This document shows positions 7,837 through 16,007 of a stretch of 64,000 nt of DNA, one piece after another. The stretch covers positions 3,162,001 through 3,226,000 of the forward strand of contig NZ_CP046600.1 of assembly GCF_018278905.1 (NCBI RefSeq), written 5' to 3'. Below the pieces are notes generated by a model that was not told the origin of the DNA, did not search any database, and worked only from the letters and a program-made list of their open reading frames with translations. Numbering within the stretch: position 1 is the stretch's first letter; the number at the start of each line of letters is the position of its first letter. The position numbers and the translations under genes are program-made. Source of the stretch: Mycobacterium spongiae (GTDB taxonomy: Bacteria > Actinomycetota > Actinomycetes > Mycobacteriales > Mycobacteriaceae).

Positions 7837-8229
7837 TCATGTCGGTGAGCTGTCGCGCGGCTGGCGCCTGGAGTGATCGTGCCGGATATACAGCGTCCAG
7901 GACACCGCGACGGTCGCGAACGTGACCAGCTCGACCCCGACACCCCACCCGGCCGGGTAGAACACCCCGGTGATGTAGTGGGCGATGAACCCGTCGGACG
8001 GTAGCGGCGCCATGCCGGCCCGGGCGCGGGCCACACGCTCCATCCAGGTCAAGGGGCAATCAAGCTGGTGGGTCGCAATGCCGACGCCCCAGATCACCGC
8101 AGGCAAATGCAGCCATATCGTGCGTCGCCACCGGAGCGCAATGAAGCCGCCGACCGGGACATAGGCGATAAACGCGAAGTGCAGCGCGACAACGAGCGCG
8201 ACAACGAGGGCAGCAACGAATTCGTACAT
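7837..8229 (-). CDS. DUF2784 integral membrane protein (Rv2044c position)
   Basis: A 130-residue protein with three to four hydrophobic helices: about residues 3-27, 40-52 and 88-115. The family signature of DUF2784 is seen: a His in the first helix (VVALHFAFIAYVPVGGF), a WLHLPAVIWGVGI stretch, then CPLTWMERVARARAG and HYITGVFYPAGW. The function of DUF2784 is unknown. It lies 16 bases upstream of pncA on the same strand and is probably co-transcribed. H37Rv has the short conserved gene Rv2044c in this position. The C-terminal tail is charged and likely cytoplasmic. Confidence 0.8.
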   Translation of the reverse strand: MYEFVAALVVALVVALHFAFIAYVPVGGFIALRWRRTIWLHLPAVIWGVGIATHQLDCPLTWMERVARARAGMAPLPSDGFIAHYITGVFYPAGWGVGVELVTFATVAVSWTLYIRHDHSRRQPRDSSPT

Positions 8230-8350
8230 CCCTGGCAGCGCTACCTGGCCGCACCACTATGCCCGCCTCGTCGGCGCCGAGCGGCTCGAGGGTCTCGAAT
8301 TGCGATCGCAGCAACGTGGCCGGCATGAAGTGACCGGATTTGGCGCGCGG
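8230..8350 (-). pseudogene. Remnant of a gluconokinase (GntK) C-terminus
   Basis: Read on the minus strand from 8350, the frame encodes RAKSGHFMPATLLRSQFETL followed by EPLGADEAGIVV. This matches the C-terminal signature of GntK-type gluconokinases (E. coli GntK has KGHFFKTQMLVTQFETL then QEPGADE). Only about 32 codons survive. They have no start, and they sit between the stop codon of the upstream phosphotransferase and the ATG of the DUF2784 gene. No P-loop or other GntK part is present nearby, so this is a deletion scar. In M. tuberculosis no gluconokinase is known to me at this site. Confidence 0.7.
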
Positions 8351-10351
8351 TCATTGTGGTGTGGGCTGATTGCGGTTCCATTCCAGCCAGCCGACGCCGG
8401 TGCGGCCGTCGGTGGTGCGGAAGCGGGCCCAGGCCCGCGGGAACTGGCTCACCCGACCGTCGGCCGCGGTGAGCAGCAGCGGCGCGTGCCCCCTTACGTC
8501 GGCTGCGGCGGTGATGTCTACAGGCTGCAAAGTCAGTATCGCTTCTGTCGGTAACCCGTTGGGGCCAAAGGTTTCCTGCACGGAAACCGTGTTCAGCTCC
8601 GAAACGTTGCCGGTGCGGTCCTGGCCGTAGCCGACGCTGACGCCGGGGATACCCGGGAGTTGAATGTTCACCCCATGCAGGTGGGTGCCGTCGTCGAGGT
8701 GTAGCGCACTCCAGAGCCAATCCATGCTCCACCAATCGCGAACCCCCCAGGAGTGGTCGCGCTGCCCGGGAACCGCGTCGATGCGCGAGCACCTGCCGTC
8801 GATGGTCACGGAGCCCGATACGGTGCAGGGGATCTCGTAGCGGGTCGTCATGCGATACCGATACGGCGTGCCGTCGGTCGCCCAGGCCAAGTCGATTGCG
8901 ACGTCGACCGGCGTTCCCGGCTCGGAACGCAGCAACGCCGACGGGTCCGTGTATGCCTGGCCTTGTGCGTGCACGGTCACCCGGTAGCTCTGCAGCGGTT
9001 CCTCGGCCCAGTGGTCTGCCTCGATGGCGCTGGTGCGCACCGCCCAGGGGTCGGCGGGCAGCGGGACGTCGAAGTCGACGACGGCGACAGTCGGCAGCTC
9101 GGGACCGCAGAGCAGGACATGGAACCAGGCGGTGTCCTCGTTCGGCATCAAGCCGATCCGTATCCAGCCACCCAATCCCTGTGCCGTATCAATGAAGTCC
9201 GCGTACCAGCTCTCGCTCCACAGCGGCTCGGCGGTCGCCGTGTGGGCGAGTTCGTCGTGCTGCGACGGGGTCAGCGGCTGCGGTGACGTGGCAGCGGGCA
9301 ACGTCGCCAACGCGTCGGTATCCAGCACGTGATCGCAGTGGCGTTGCAGCATGGTCAGAAACATCCGATCGCCACGCTCGGTGCGCTCCACCAGCATCGA
9401 CGACACGATGGCCATCATCACTCCGAAAAAGCTCTGCCTGCGTACGCCGTCGGTGATGTCGTCGATATCGAGTGGCGCCCCGGGGCCTAGTGCATCGTGA
9501 TAGCTGCGCAGCAAGGCGTGGTATAGCTCACGACGATGCTGCGTCGGCAGCGCGCAGCCGACAAAATAGGCCAGGTCGGTCAGAGCCGGACCCCACGATA
9601 CGGTCTGCCAGTCAACGACGGTCAAGGCCCGATCGGCGGCTGCCGTGCCGAAAAGCAGGTTGTCCAGTCGATAGTCGCCGTGCACCAGGCCCCGGATTCT
9701 GTCGTCGGCATTCTCCTGGGCCACGTAGCCGTCAAACGCGGCCACCAGGCGCTCGCACACCATTCGATACTGGGGCGCGATCTGGTCGCCGTAGCGGTCG
9801 ACGAAGCCGGCATATAGCGGGGCGATCATAGCCTGATCCAAGGGGGCTGCCCGATGCAGCCAAGGGGCGTTGGCCAGCACCGGGTCGTCGAGCAGCGGGC
9901 CATGCAGCCGCCCCAATTCGGCGACGGCGAGGCTGGCTTGTTCGGCGGTGGCGCCGTCGATTTCATCGCCGACCACTGCCGGTCCGGCATCGCCGAGAAC
10001 GAGGTCGAAAATTCCCGACGAGGTATCGACGGCCGCGTGATAGCACGGCGCTAGCGGCCCGCCGAGTCGCGGCGCGATGTCGCGGTAGAAGCGAACTTCG
10101 CGTTCATAGAGGCCCAGCGCCACCCCGGTCTGCCGGCTGACCGGGTCGGTGGCCGCCACCTTCATGATCACCGACTGGGGAGTCCCAGGTTCTGCGGACG
10201 TCAACTCAACGCGGTAGCACTCGCTCATCTGTCCGGTGCCGATGCGCTCGACGGTGAAATCGGCAATGGCGCCGCCCGGGATCACCGCCGTCAACCACGC
10301 GGCGGTGAGGTCAGCAGGTCTTTCGATGGCTGGCTGGGATTCGGAGGCCAT
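8351..10351 (-). CDS. Two-domain protein: aminoglycoside/choline-kinase-like phosphotransferase plus a C-terminal beta-rich domain
   Basis: A 666-residue protein. The N-terminal half (about 20-340) is an APH/EcdK-type kinase fold, with an early glycine loop region (IGTGQMSECYRVEL), the catalytic loop GLVHGDYRLDNLLFG (about 223-237) and the metal-binding VVDWQTVSWGP. The C-terminal half (about 370-666) has no kinase motif. It has repeated Trp/His-rich strands (QRDHSWGVRDWWSMDWLW, HLHGVNIQLPG), a pattern seen in DUF7064/7065 or CrtC-like domains found in mycobacterial lipid genes. The ATG at 10351 lies one base after the lipT stop, so the two are co-transcribed. A small-molecule or lipid kinase role is inferred. 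It is not part of the H37Rv gene order at this site. Confidence 0.78.
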   Translation of the reverse strand: MASESQPAIERPADLTAAWLTAVIPGGAIADFTVERIGTGQMSECYRVELTSAEPGTPQSVIMKVAATDPVSRQTGVALGLYEREVRFYRDIAPRLGGPLAPCYHAAVDTSSGIFDLVLGDAGPAVVGDEIDGATAEQASLAVAELGRLHGPLLDDPVLANAPWLHRAAPLDQAMIAPLYAGFVDRYGDQIAPQYRMVCERLVAAFDGYVAQENADDRIRGLVHGDYRLDNLLFGTAAADRALTVVDWQTVSWGPALTDLAYFVGCALPTQHRRELYHALLRSYHDALGPGAPLDIDDITDGVRRQSFFGVMMAIVSSMLVERTERGDRMFLTMLQRHCDHVLDTDALATLPAATSPQPLTPSQHDELAHTATAEPLWSESWYADFIDTAQGLGGWIRIGLMPNEDTAWFHVLLCGPELPTVAVVDFDVPLPADPWAVRTSAIEADHWAEEPLQSYRVTVHAQGQAYTDPSALLRSEPGTPVDVAIDLAWATDGTPYRYRMTTRYEIPCTVSGSVTIDGRCSRIDAVPGQRDHSWGVRDWWSMDWLWSALHLDDGTHLHGVNIQLPGIPGVSVGYGQDRTGNVSELNTVSVQETFGPNGLPTEAILTLQPVDITAAADVRGHAPLLLTAADGRVSQFPRAWARFRTTDGRTGVGWLEWNRNQPTPQ

Positions 10352-10352
10352 G

Positions 10353-11858
10353 TCACTTCGCCAAAGAGAATCCGTCCCAAGCCATCCGGCGGTGCGGATG
10401 GGGATCGAACTCGATGCGGGACTTGCGATCGAAGACCATCACGGCGCGATCGGCGAGCGTATACGCTGGCCAGTCGCCGCCCGGAATGCCGCTGTGGCTG
10501 AACGACTGCCAGCGGCGTTGCACGTCATTGCTGACCCGCAGCGCGGGTCTACGGTCTGCGGCTGCGGTCAGCAAGGCGCCGAACCTGGTGCGATAGATGT
10601 CGAAAACGGCGAACAGCTCGGTGGCGTGCGTTGCTCCGAAGCCCGACCAGCGCAGTGTCCGCGGCGCGTAGTCGTAGCGGTACAAGTAGGTGGGCGCGTA
10701 GGACCCGTGCGCTTCGGCGATCTGCCACACCGCAGAGCTGAACGCGAAATCGCCACCGAGTTGGACGCACGCCGACGACGCAGGGTAGTTCGGGTAGGCG
10801 GCGGTGATTCGGTCGCGATCGGCCGGCGTCAAGTCGGCCAGCAACGCTTCGACCATCGGCTCGTTGGTCGGCAGCATTCCCAGGAAGCGGGTGAACAATC
10901 GGCCCTCGTCGGCGTTGGTGCCGACAATCAGGGGCACCGGATGCGCCAGACCGGATCGCATCGCTGCAACCGGATCCGCAGGTAGGCAGTCGTCGCCGCA
11001 GACCGGACCGACCGGGAAGGCGCCCAGCCTGCTCTGCATTCCCTGGTCGATCAGACGATGTTGGGCTTGCACCAGTTGGGCCGGCGACGCGTGCATGAGC
11101 GCATGGGCGGCATCCCGGGGGCGCGCACCAAGGAGCTGGGCGAAGCGGGAGGCGAACTCGGCGGCGACCTCCTGCGGGCGCACCATGCCCGCTGCCGGGC
11201 TTTCCGCGATCGCACCGGTGAACAAGCCTTCGGCGGCGGGCACGGCCAGCAGGGTGGCGGTGATATGTGCGCCCGCGCTTTCGCCGAAAATGGTGACGCG
11301 GTTCGGGTCACCCCCGAATCCGGCGATGTTGTCGCGCACCCAGCGCAACGCCAACACCAGATCCCGCAGGTACAGGTTGCTGTCGATGGTGACGTCCTGG
11401 GTGGACAACGACGAGAGATCCAGACAGCCCAGCGCGCCCAAGCGGTAGTTGACCGATACGTAGACGCAACCACGGCGTGCCAGCGCGGCGCCGTCGTACA
11501 GCGGGGTCGCCGAGCTGCCGAGGATGTAGCCACCACCGTGAATGAACACCATCACCGGTAGCGCGTCGGCGGCCGGATACTCCGGGGCGACGACGTTGAG
11601 GGTGAGGCAGTCCTCGTTTCTGGGCTGGTACTTGCCCACACCCAGCATCGTGTAGCGGCGCTGCTGGGGCGCACAGCTGCCGAACCCATGACAGTGGCGC
11701 ACCCCGGACCAGGGCTGCGCGGGCTGCGGAGCGCGGAATCGCAATGATCCGACCGGGGGCCTGGCGTACGGAATGGAGCGCCAGCGATGGACACCGTCGC
11801 GGGTGAAGCCTTCGACGATGCCGGTGGCGGTGCGGGCGCGGATGATGCGCTCGTGCAT
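10353..11858 (-). CDS. lipT: Carboxylesterase LipT (type-B carboxylesterase)
   Basis: A 501-residue alpha/beta hydrolase of the carboxylesterase type-B family, similar in length and position to H37Rv Rv2045c. The oxyanion region HGGGYILGS, the nucleophile elbow FGESAGAH (Ser about 199) and the late catalytic His region (FGATHATELFAVF) are present, as is the early signature SIPYARPPVGSLRFRAP. It should hydrolyse short to medium acyl esters. No signal peptide is seen, so it is probably cytoplasmic or cell-associated. It is divergent from lppI with about 79 bases between the starts, and is followed directly by the phosphotransferase gene. Confidence 0.92.
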   Translation of the reverse strand: MHERIIRARTATGIVEGFTRDGVHRWRSIPYARPPVGSLRFRAPQPAQPWSGVRHCHGFGSCAPQQRRYTMLGVGKYQPRNEDCLTLNVVAPEYPAADALPVMVFIHGGGYILGSSATPLYDGAALARRGCVYVSVNYRLGALGCLDLSSLSTQDVTIDSNLYLRDLVLALRWVRDNIAGFGGDPNRVTIFGESAGAHITATLLAVPAAEGLFTGAIAESPAAGMVRPQEVAAEFASRFAQLLGARPRDAAHALMHASPAQLVQAQHRLIDQGMQSRLGAFPVGPVCGDDCLPADPVAAMRSGLAHPVPLIVGTNADEGRLFTRFLGMLPTNEPMVEALLADLTPADRDRITAAYPNYPASSACVQLGGDFAFSSAVWQIAEAHGSYAPTYLYRYDYAPRTLRWSGFGATHATELFAVFDIYRTRFGALLTAAADRRPALRVSNDVQRRWQSFSHSGIPGGDWPAYTLADRAVMVFDRKSRIEFDPHPHRRMAWDGFSLAK

Positions 11859-11937
11859 AGCCCCGACGGTAGCGGACGTGGCGGGCGCGCGGCGTGCGTA
11901 GCGCCTTTCTCTAATGCCTAGCGGCTAGCCTGGCGTG

Positions 11938-12618
11938 ATGCGGATCGCTGGGTTGCTCGCCGTGTCGCTGTTGCTCGCGGGGTGCTCGAGCTCAGGCGGG
12001 GGCGACTCGGAGCAATCGCCGGCCAGTACGCCCAGTTCCTCGGCATCGGCCGGCGCCCCGTCGCAGAGCCGCCGGCCAGCGCCGTCGTCGGCACCGGAGG
12101 CTGGGACGGCGATCGCTGACGTTATTTCCTGGATCGAGGCAGGTCGACCCGCGGATCCCGCACAGTATCGGACGGTCACCCGCGATGGCGTTGCCACGGA
12201 GCTCGGCGATGACATCGCGTTCAGCACCCAGGACGGCGCGGTGGCGTGCACGACGGACGTTGAACGCACCGGCGACGAGCTGGCCTGCCTGGTCCAGTTG
12301 AAGAACCCCCCGCCCCGCCCCGAAACGGCCTATGGCGAATGGAAGGGCGGCTGGGTCGACTTCGACGGCACCAAGCTCGAAGTCGGGTCCGCCCGCGCCG
12401 ACCCAGGCCCGTTCGTGCACGGCAACGGGCCGGCGCTGGCAAACGGGGACACGCTGTCGATCGATGATTACCGCTGCCGCGCCGATCAAGCGGGCCTATT
12501 CTGTGTGAACTACGCCCATCAGTCGGCGGTCCGCTTCAGCAGCGCCGGCATCGAGCCGTTCGGCTGCCTGAAATCGGTGCCCCCGCCCGACGCCGTCGGC
12601 GAGGCGTTCAGCTGCTAA
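11938..12618 (+). CDS. lppI: Putative lipoprotein LppI
   Basis: A 226-residue exported lipoprotein starting at the ATG at 11938; a GTG three bases earlier is also possible. The signal sequence MRIAGLLAVSLLLAGC ends in a clear lipobox (LLAGC, lipidated Cys16). A Ser/Pro/Ala-rich linker follows (about 17-60), then a folded domain with four or more Cys (ACTTD, LACLV, YRCRAD, LFCVNY, FGCL), probably disulfide-bonded outside the membrane. It corresponds to H37Rv Rv2046, of unknown function, and lies divergent from lipT as in H37Rv. The 3' end runs convergently into the phospholipase gene with only 19 bases between stops. Confidence 0.92.
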   Translation: MRIAGLLAVSLLLAGCSSSGGGDSEQSPASTPSSSASAGAPSQSRRPAPSSAPEAGTAIADVISWIEAGRPADPAQYRTVTRDGVATELGDDIAFSTQDGAVACTTDVERTGDELACLVQLKNPPPRPETAYGEWKGGWVDFDGTKLEVGSARADPGPFVHGNGPALANGDTLSIDDYRCRADQAGLFCVNYAHQSAVRFSSAGIEPFGCLKSVPPPDAVGEAFSC

Positions 12619-12637
12619 AGCGATCGCGCCTGTGGAA

Positions 12638-14191
12638 CTAGCACATCCCGCTCGGAATCCCGCGGGTAGGCGTGGTTTCCTGCGTCGGCAGCGATTGCGG
12701 GAAGGGCACCCGGTAGGGACGAGCAAAGCCTTCGTACCCCAGCGCAACACTGCCAGCACATTGCGGCAGTTTCGGGATGGCGTCGAGCCGAGGCGGGATC
12801 AAGCTGGGTGGCGACGGGTTGGGCGGGACAGCGAAATTGAATGTCGACGTCATATCGCCCGTCACGCTTCTGCGCCAGGCCGTCAGATTGGGAACCGGCA
12901 CGCCGAACCGCGTTTCCAGCAACCGCAACTGAGAGGTGTGGTCGAACGTGTCATGGACCACGAGCGGCCCGCGACTGTACGGCGAAATGACGATGCACGG
13001 CACCCGGAAGCCCAGACCGTTCGGCCCTCGTATACCGCCAGATCCGGGCACCGAATTGATGTCGGGCACAGTGACGAATTCGCCGGGCGTTCCAGGAGGC
13101 GCTGTAGGCGGTATGACGTGATCGAAGAACCCACCGTTTTCGTCATAGCTGACGATCAGCGCGGTTTTTTCCCACACCGCAGGATTGGACAACAAAATCC
13201 TTAACGCATCCACTATCGCGACGGCGCCGGAAGCCGCTGGGAATGCCGGATGTTCAGACCGCAAGAAGTTCGGAACGAGCCACGACACCTGCGGTAGTTT
13301 GTTGGCCATGACGTCGGCGATGAAGTTGCCAGGATATGTCGGCGCAACGCCGCGGCGTGCCAACTCCGACCTCGGGTCCCCCGCCTGCTGGAAGTCAGAG
13401 ATAATCGCGCCGTAGCCCGCGAGCGAGTCGATGAGCGGCCCGAGAAATTTTGACTCGTACAATTTCCAACTGACGCCGCCGGCGCTCAGATTCTCCGCCA
13501 TCGTGGTCCATCGGAACCGCTGAATCCGAGGGATGTCAGGGTTGATTAGTTGCGGCCCACCTTGAGTGCCTTCGGGGTCGTTGGTGGCACTCACCCAATA
13601 CAGCCGATTGGGAAGCGTGCCCGCGAGCAGCGAACAGTGATAGCTATCGCAGATTGTGAACGTGTCGGCCAGCATGTGGTGGACGGGGAGATCTCGCCGC
13701 TGATAAAAGCCCATGACGATGGGAACGTTGGCGTCTGGAAGGGTTCCCACGCGCGCTGGCAGCCAGTTGTCGTTGGCGCCGTTGTTCCACGAGTTGTGTT
13801 GCGCGATCCAGGAGTGCTCGGGGTCGTTGATGCAGTTGCCGTTGACGAGAGGCCCTCGGGTGGTGTCCAGGCGGTAAGGCAGAGTAATGCCGCTGGGATC
13901 CACGGACTGCGTCTCCGGATTCCAGCCTGCTTGCGCGAATAGCGGTGACCCGGAATCAAAGCCATCGACATCGGAAAGCGTGCCGAAGTAGTGATCGAAG
14001 GAACGGTTCTCTTGCATCAAGAGCACGAAGTGCTCAATGTCGGTCAAATGGCCCCCACACGGACCAGCCGCGTAGGCCTTCTCGATCACCGGCCCGGCCC
14101 ACGACAATTGAGAAGCGGCACCGCAGGCGGCGGCCTTGGCCAGAAACTGGCGGCGCGACATCCCATCAACCGAGTATTTTCTCACCGCCAT
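12638..14191 (-). CDS. Secreted phospholipase C (phosphoesterase family, Plc type)
   Basis: A 517-residue protein of the acid phosphatase/PLC superfamily of mycobacterial PlcA-D. The N-terminus has a twin-arginine export signal ([18 protein letters not shown]) with a cleavage site near KAYA-AGPCG. The family active-site segment [18 protein letters not shown] is at about 56-73. Later parts include [15 protein letters not shown] and [13 protein letters not shown], all typical of Plc enzymes. It should hydrolyse phosphatidylcholine or related phospholipids at the cell surface. In H37Rv the plc genes are elsewhere (plcABC near Rv2350c) and none sits between lppI and Rv2047c, so this is an additional copy within an insertion. 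Which of PlcA-D is closest cannot be decided here. Confidence 0.9.
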   Translation of the reverse strand: MAVRKYSVDGMSRRQFLAKAAACGAASQLSWAGPVIEKAYAAGPCGGHLTDIEHFVLLMQENRSFDHYFGTLSDVDGFDSGSPLFAQAGWNPETQSVDPSGITLPYRLDTTRGPLVNGNCINDPEHSWIAQHNSWNNGANDNWLPARVGTLPDANVPIVMGFYQRRDLPVHHMLADTFTICDSYHCSLLAGTLPNRLYWVSATNDPEGTQGGPQLINPDIPRIQRFRWTTMAENLSAGGVSWKLYESKFLGPLIDSLAGYGAIISDFQQAGDPRSELARRGVAPTYPGNFIADVMANKLPQVSWLVPNFLRSEHPAFPAASGAVAIVDALRILLSNPAVWEKTALIVSYDENGGFFDHVIPPTAPPGTPGEFVTVPDINSVPGSGGIRGPNGLGFRVPCIVISPYSRGPLVVHDTFDHTSQLRLLETRFGVPVPNLTAWRRSVTGDMTSTFNFAVPPNPSPPSLIPPRLDAIPKLPQCAGSVALGYEGFARPYRVPFPQSLPTQETTPTRGIPSGMC

Positions 14192-14570
14192 TCCTTGCTG
14201 CTAGCCGGGGAACTACCACAAGGAGCGCTAGGAATTGGTGGGGCGTCGACATCAAACGCCGCACTCATATAGACCGGTTCGCCCGCTCAACAATCAATCA
14301 CAACATTCCTCGTCTGGTGCCCAGGGCAATTGTGCGTGCAGGGCACACTGTATCTGCGCGCTGACGATCGACGGCGACGCGCGCACGGCGCGTCGCAGGT
14401 CGTTTGGTTTTGCGTCGCCGTAGCTATCGGGTATGGGCCTGACCCGGAAAACGGCCGGTGGTCACAGCCGAGCGGTGAGTAAGGCAAGGGAAATGCGGGG
14501 CCGGCGGATTGATCCTCGGCGCAAACGGGCTGAATGGGTTGCCCTAGCATCGAATCCCGAGCAGAGTGTC
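14192..14570. other. Intergenic region between phospholipase C and the 13E12-type gene
   Basis: About 380 bases upstream of the minus-strand phospholipase gene. Open frames here overlap each other and carry no family motifs. I see no tRNA, hairpin or recognisable insertion sequence end. It presumably contains the plc promoter. Confidence 0.5.
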
Positions 14571-15932
14571 CTACGGTCCGGCACGTTCGTCGCTCGCGAG
14601 TAGCCTCTCTGGATGGTGGTAGCCATTGGTGCGGGGTTGGCCGTGATCCAGGTGCGGGGGTGGGATCCACTCGGTGTCGCCGTTGGCACGTTTTCGCGTG
14701 TTCCAGCCCCTTTCGGCCAGCGGGTGGTCCTGGCCGCAGGCGAACGTCAGGTCGTTGACGTCGGTGATTCCGCAGGTCGCGTAGGGCGTGAGGTGGTGCA
14801 CCTCGCATTGGTACCCGGACACATCACACCCGGGACGGGTACAACCACGGTCTTTGGCGTACAGCACGATTCGCTGCCCGGGTGACGCCAGGCGCTTCGC
14901 GTGGTACAGCCCGATAGCTTTGCCCTGGTCGAAGATGGCGAGGTAGTGGTGAGCATGGCGGGACAGGCGGATTACGTCGGACATCGGCAGCAGGCTGCCC
15001 CCACCGGTAAGCGCCTTACCCGCGCCCGATTCCAGGTCCTCCAATGTGGTGGACACGATGATGGTCGCGGGTAGCCCATTGTGCTTGCCCAATTCTCCGC
15101 TGGCCAGCACCGCGCGTAGCGCAGCCTTGAGCCCGTCGTGCTGGCGTTGGGCACTGCTGCGGGTGTCATGCTGGATCGCCTGCTCACCGGCCGCGCCGTC
15201 GACCACCGGCGCGTCGTCCTCGGGATCACACATCCCCGGTGTGGCCAGTTTGGCCAGGACCGCTTCCAGGGTGGCGCGGGTTTCCGGTGTCAGCCAGCCG
15301 GTCAGCTTCGACATCCCGTCGATGTCTTGTTTGCCCAACGTCAGCCCGCGCCGGCGGGCCCGATCTTCGTCGCTGTAGTAGCCATCGGGGTGGAGGTAGT
15401 CCATCAGCCGCTGGGCCAGCTTGGCCACCTCGTCGGGGCGAAACTGGGTGGCCAGCTCGGCCAGATGGGCTTCGGCGTGCTCCCGGGTCTCCATATCCAC
15501 GCTGACCGGCAGCCGTCGCAGGAACTCCCGGATAACCCGAACGTGGCCATCACCGAGACGCCCGTCGCGCTGGGCTTGGGCGGTCGCGGTCAACACCGGC
15601 GGCAGTGGTTGGCCGGTCAGGGCGCGCCGCTGTCCGAGCTCGGCTGCCGCGGCCACCCGCCGACCAGCCTCGCCGCGGGTGATGTGCAGCCGATCGGCCA
15701 ATACCCTGGGCAGCCTGCCGCCGAGCTCCGTCTCGCCCGCCTGCTCCCCGATCTGATTGATCAACCCATGCTCGATGGCCGGCAGTCGGCGGCGAACAGT
15801 CTCCACGCGTTCCAACAACGCCAACCGTTCTGAACTAGTCAGCGCATCAAACGACAACGCGGATGCGCGATCCAGGTCGGCATAGAGCGCATCAAAGACC
15901 TCGATTATCTCCTCACGACTACTCGAAAGCAT
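14571..15932 (-). CDS. 13E12-family repeat protein: DUF222 plus HNH endonuclease domain
   Basis: A 453-residue protein of the mycobacterial 13E12 (REP13E12-type) family. The N-terminal DUF222 domain covers about 20-330 ([47 protein letters not shown]). The C-terminal HNH nuclease follows (about 340-420), with [18 protein letters not shown] as the zinc-ribbon/HNH core and [13 protein letters not shown] after it. The domain is intact, so a nuclease is possible. Members of this family occur in many copies, are associated with repetitive elements and can act as phage integration sites. Its presence next to an out-of-place plc suggests that this 3.3-kb stretch is an insertion relative to H37Rv. 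Confidence 0.88.
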   Translation of the reverse strand: MLSSSREEIIEVFDALYADLDRASALSFDALTSSERLALLERVETVRRRLPAIEHGLINQIGEQAGETELGGRLPRVLADRLHITRGEAGRRVAAAAELGQRRALTGQPLPPVLTATAQAQRDGRLGDGHVRVIREFLRRLPVSVDMETREHAEAHLAELATQFRPDEVAKLAQRLMDYLHPDGYYSDEDRARRRGLTLGKQDIDGMSKLTGWLTPETRATLEAVLAKLATPGMCDPEDDAPVVDGAAGEQAIQHDTRSSAQRQHDGLKAALRAVLASGELGKHNGLPATIIVSTTLEDLESGAGKALTGGGSLLPMSDVIRLSRHAHHYLAIFDQGKAIGLYHAKRLASPGQRIVLYAKDRGCTRPGCDVSGYQCEVHHLTPYATCGITDVNDLTFACGQDHPLAERGWNTRKRANGDTEWIPPPHLDHGQPRTNGYHHPERLLASDERAGP

Positions 15933-16007
15933 GTTCGAATGCTATCGCACCCCGCAGACAGGAATCGGTCCCGCGAGGCGGCTGAAACCACAGTGGCACA
16001 AGTGATT

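Noticed and set aside
14287..14808. Minus-strand 173-residue open frame between plc and the 13E12 gene
   Set aside because: Arg/Pro/Ser-rich out-of-frame shadow of the 3' end of the HNH gene with no recognisable domain.
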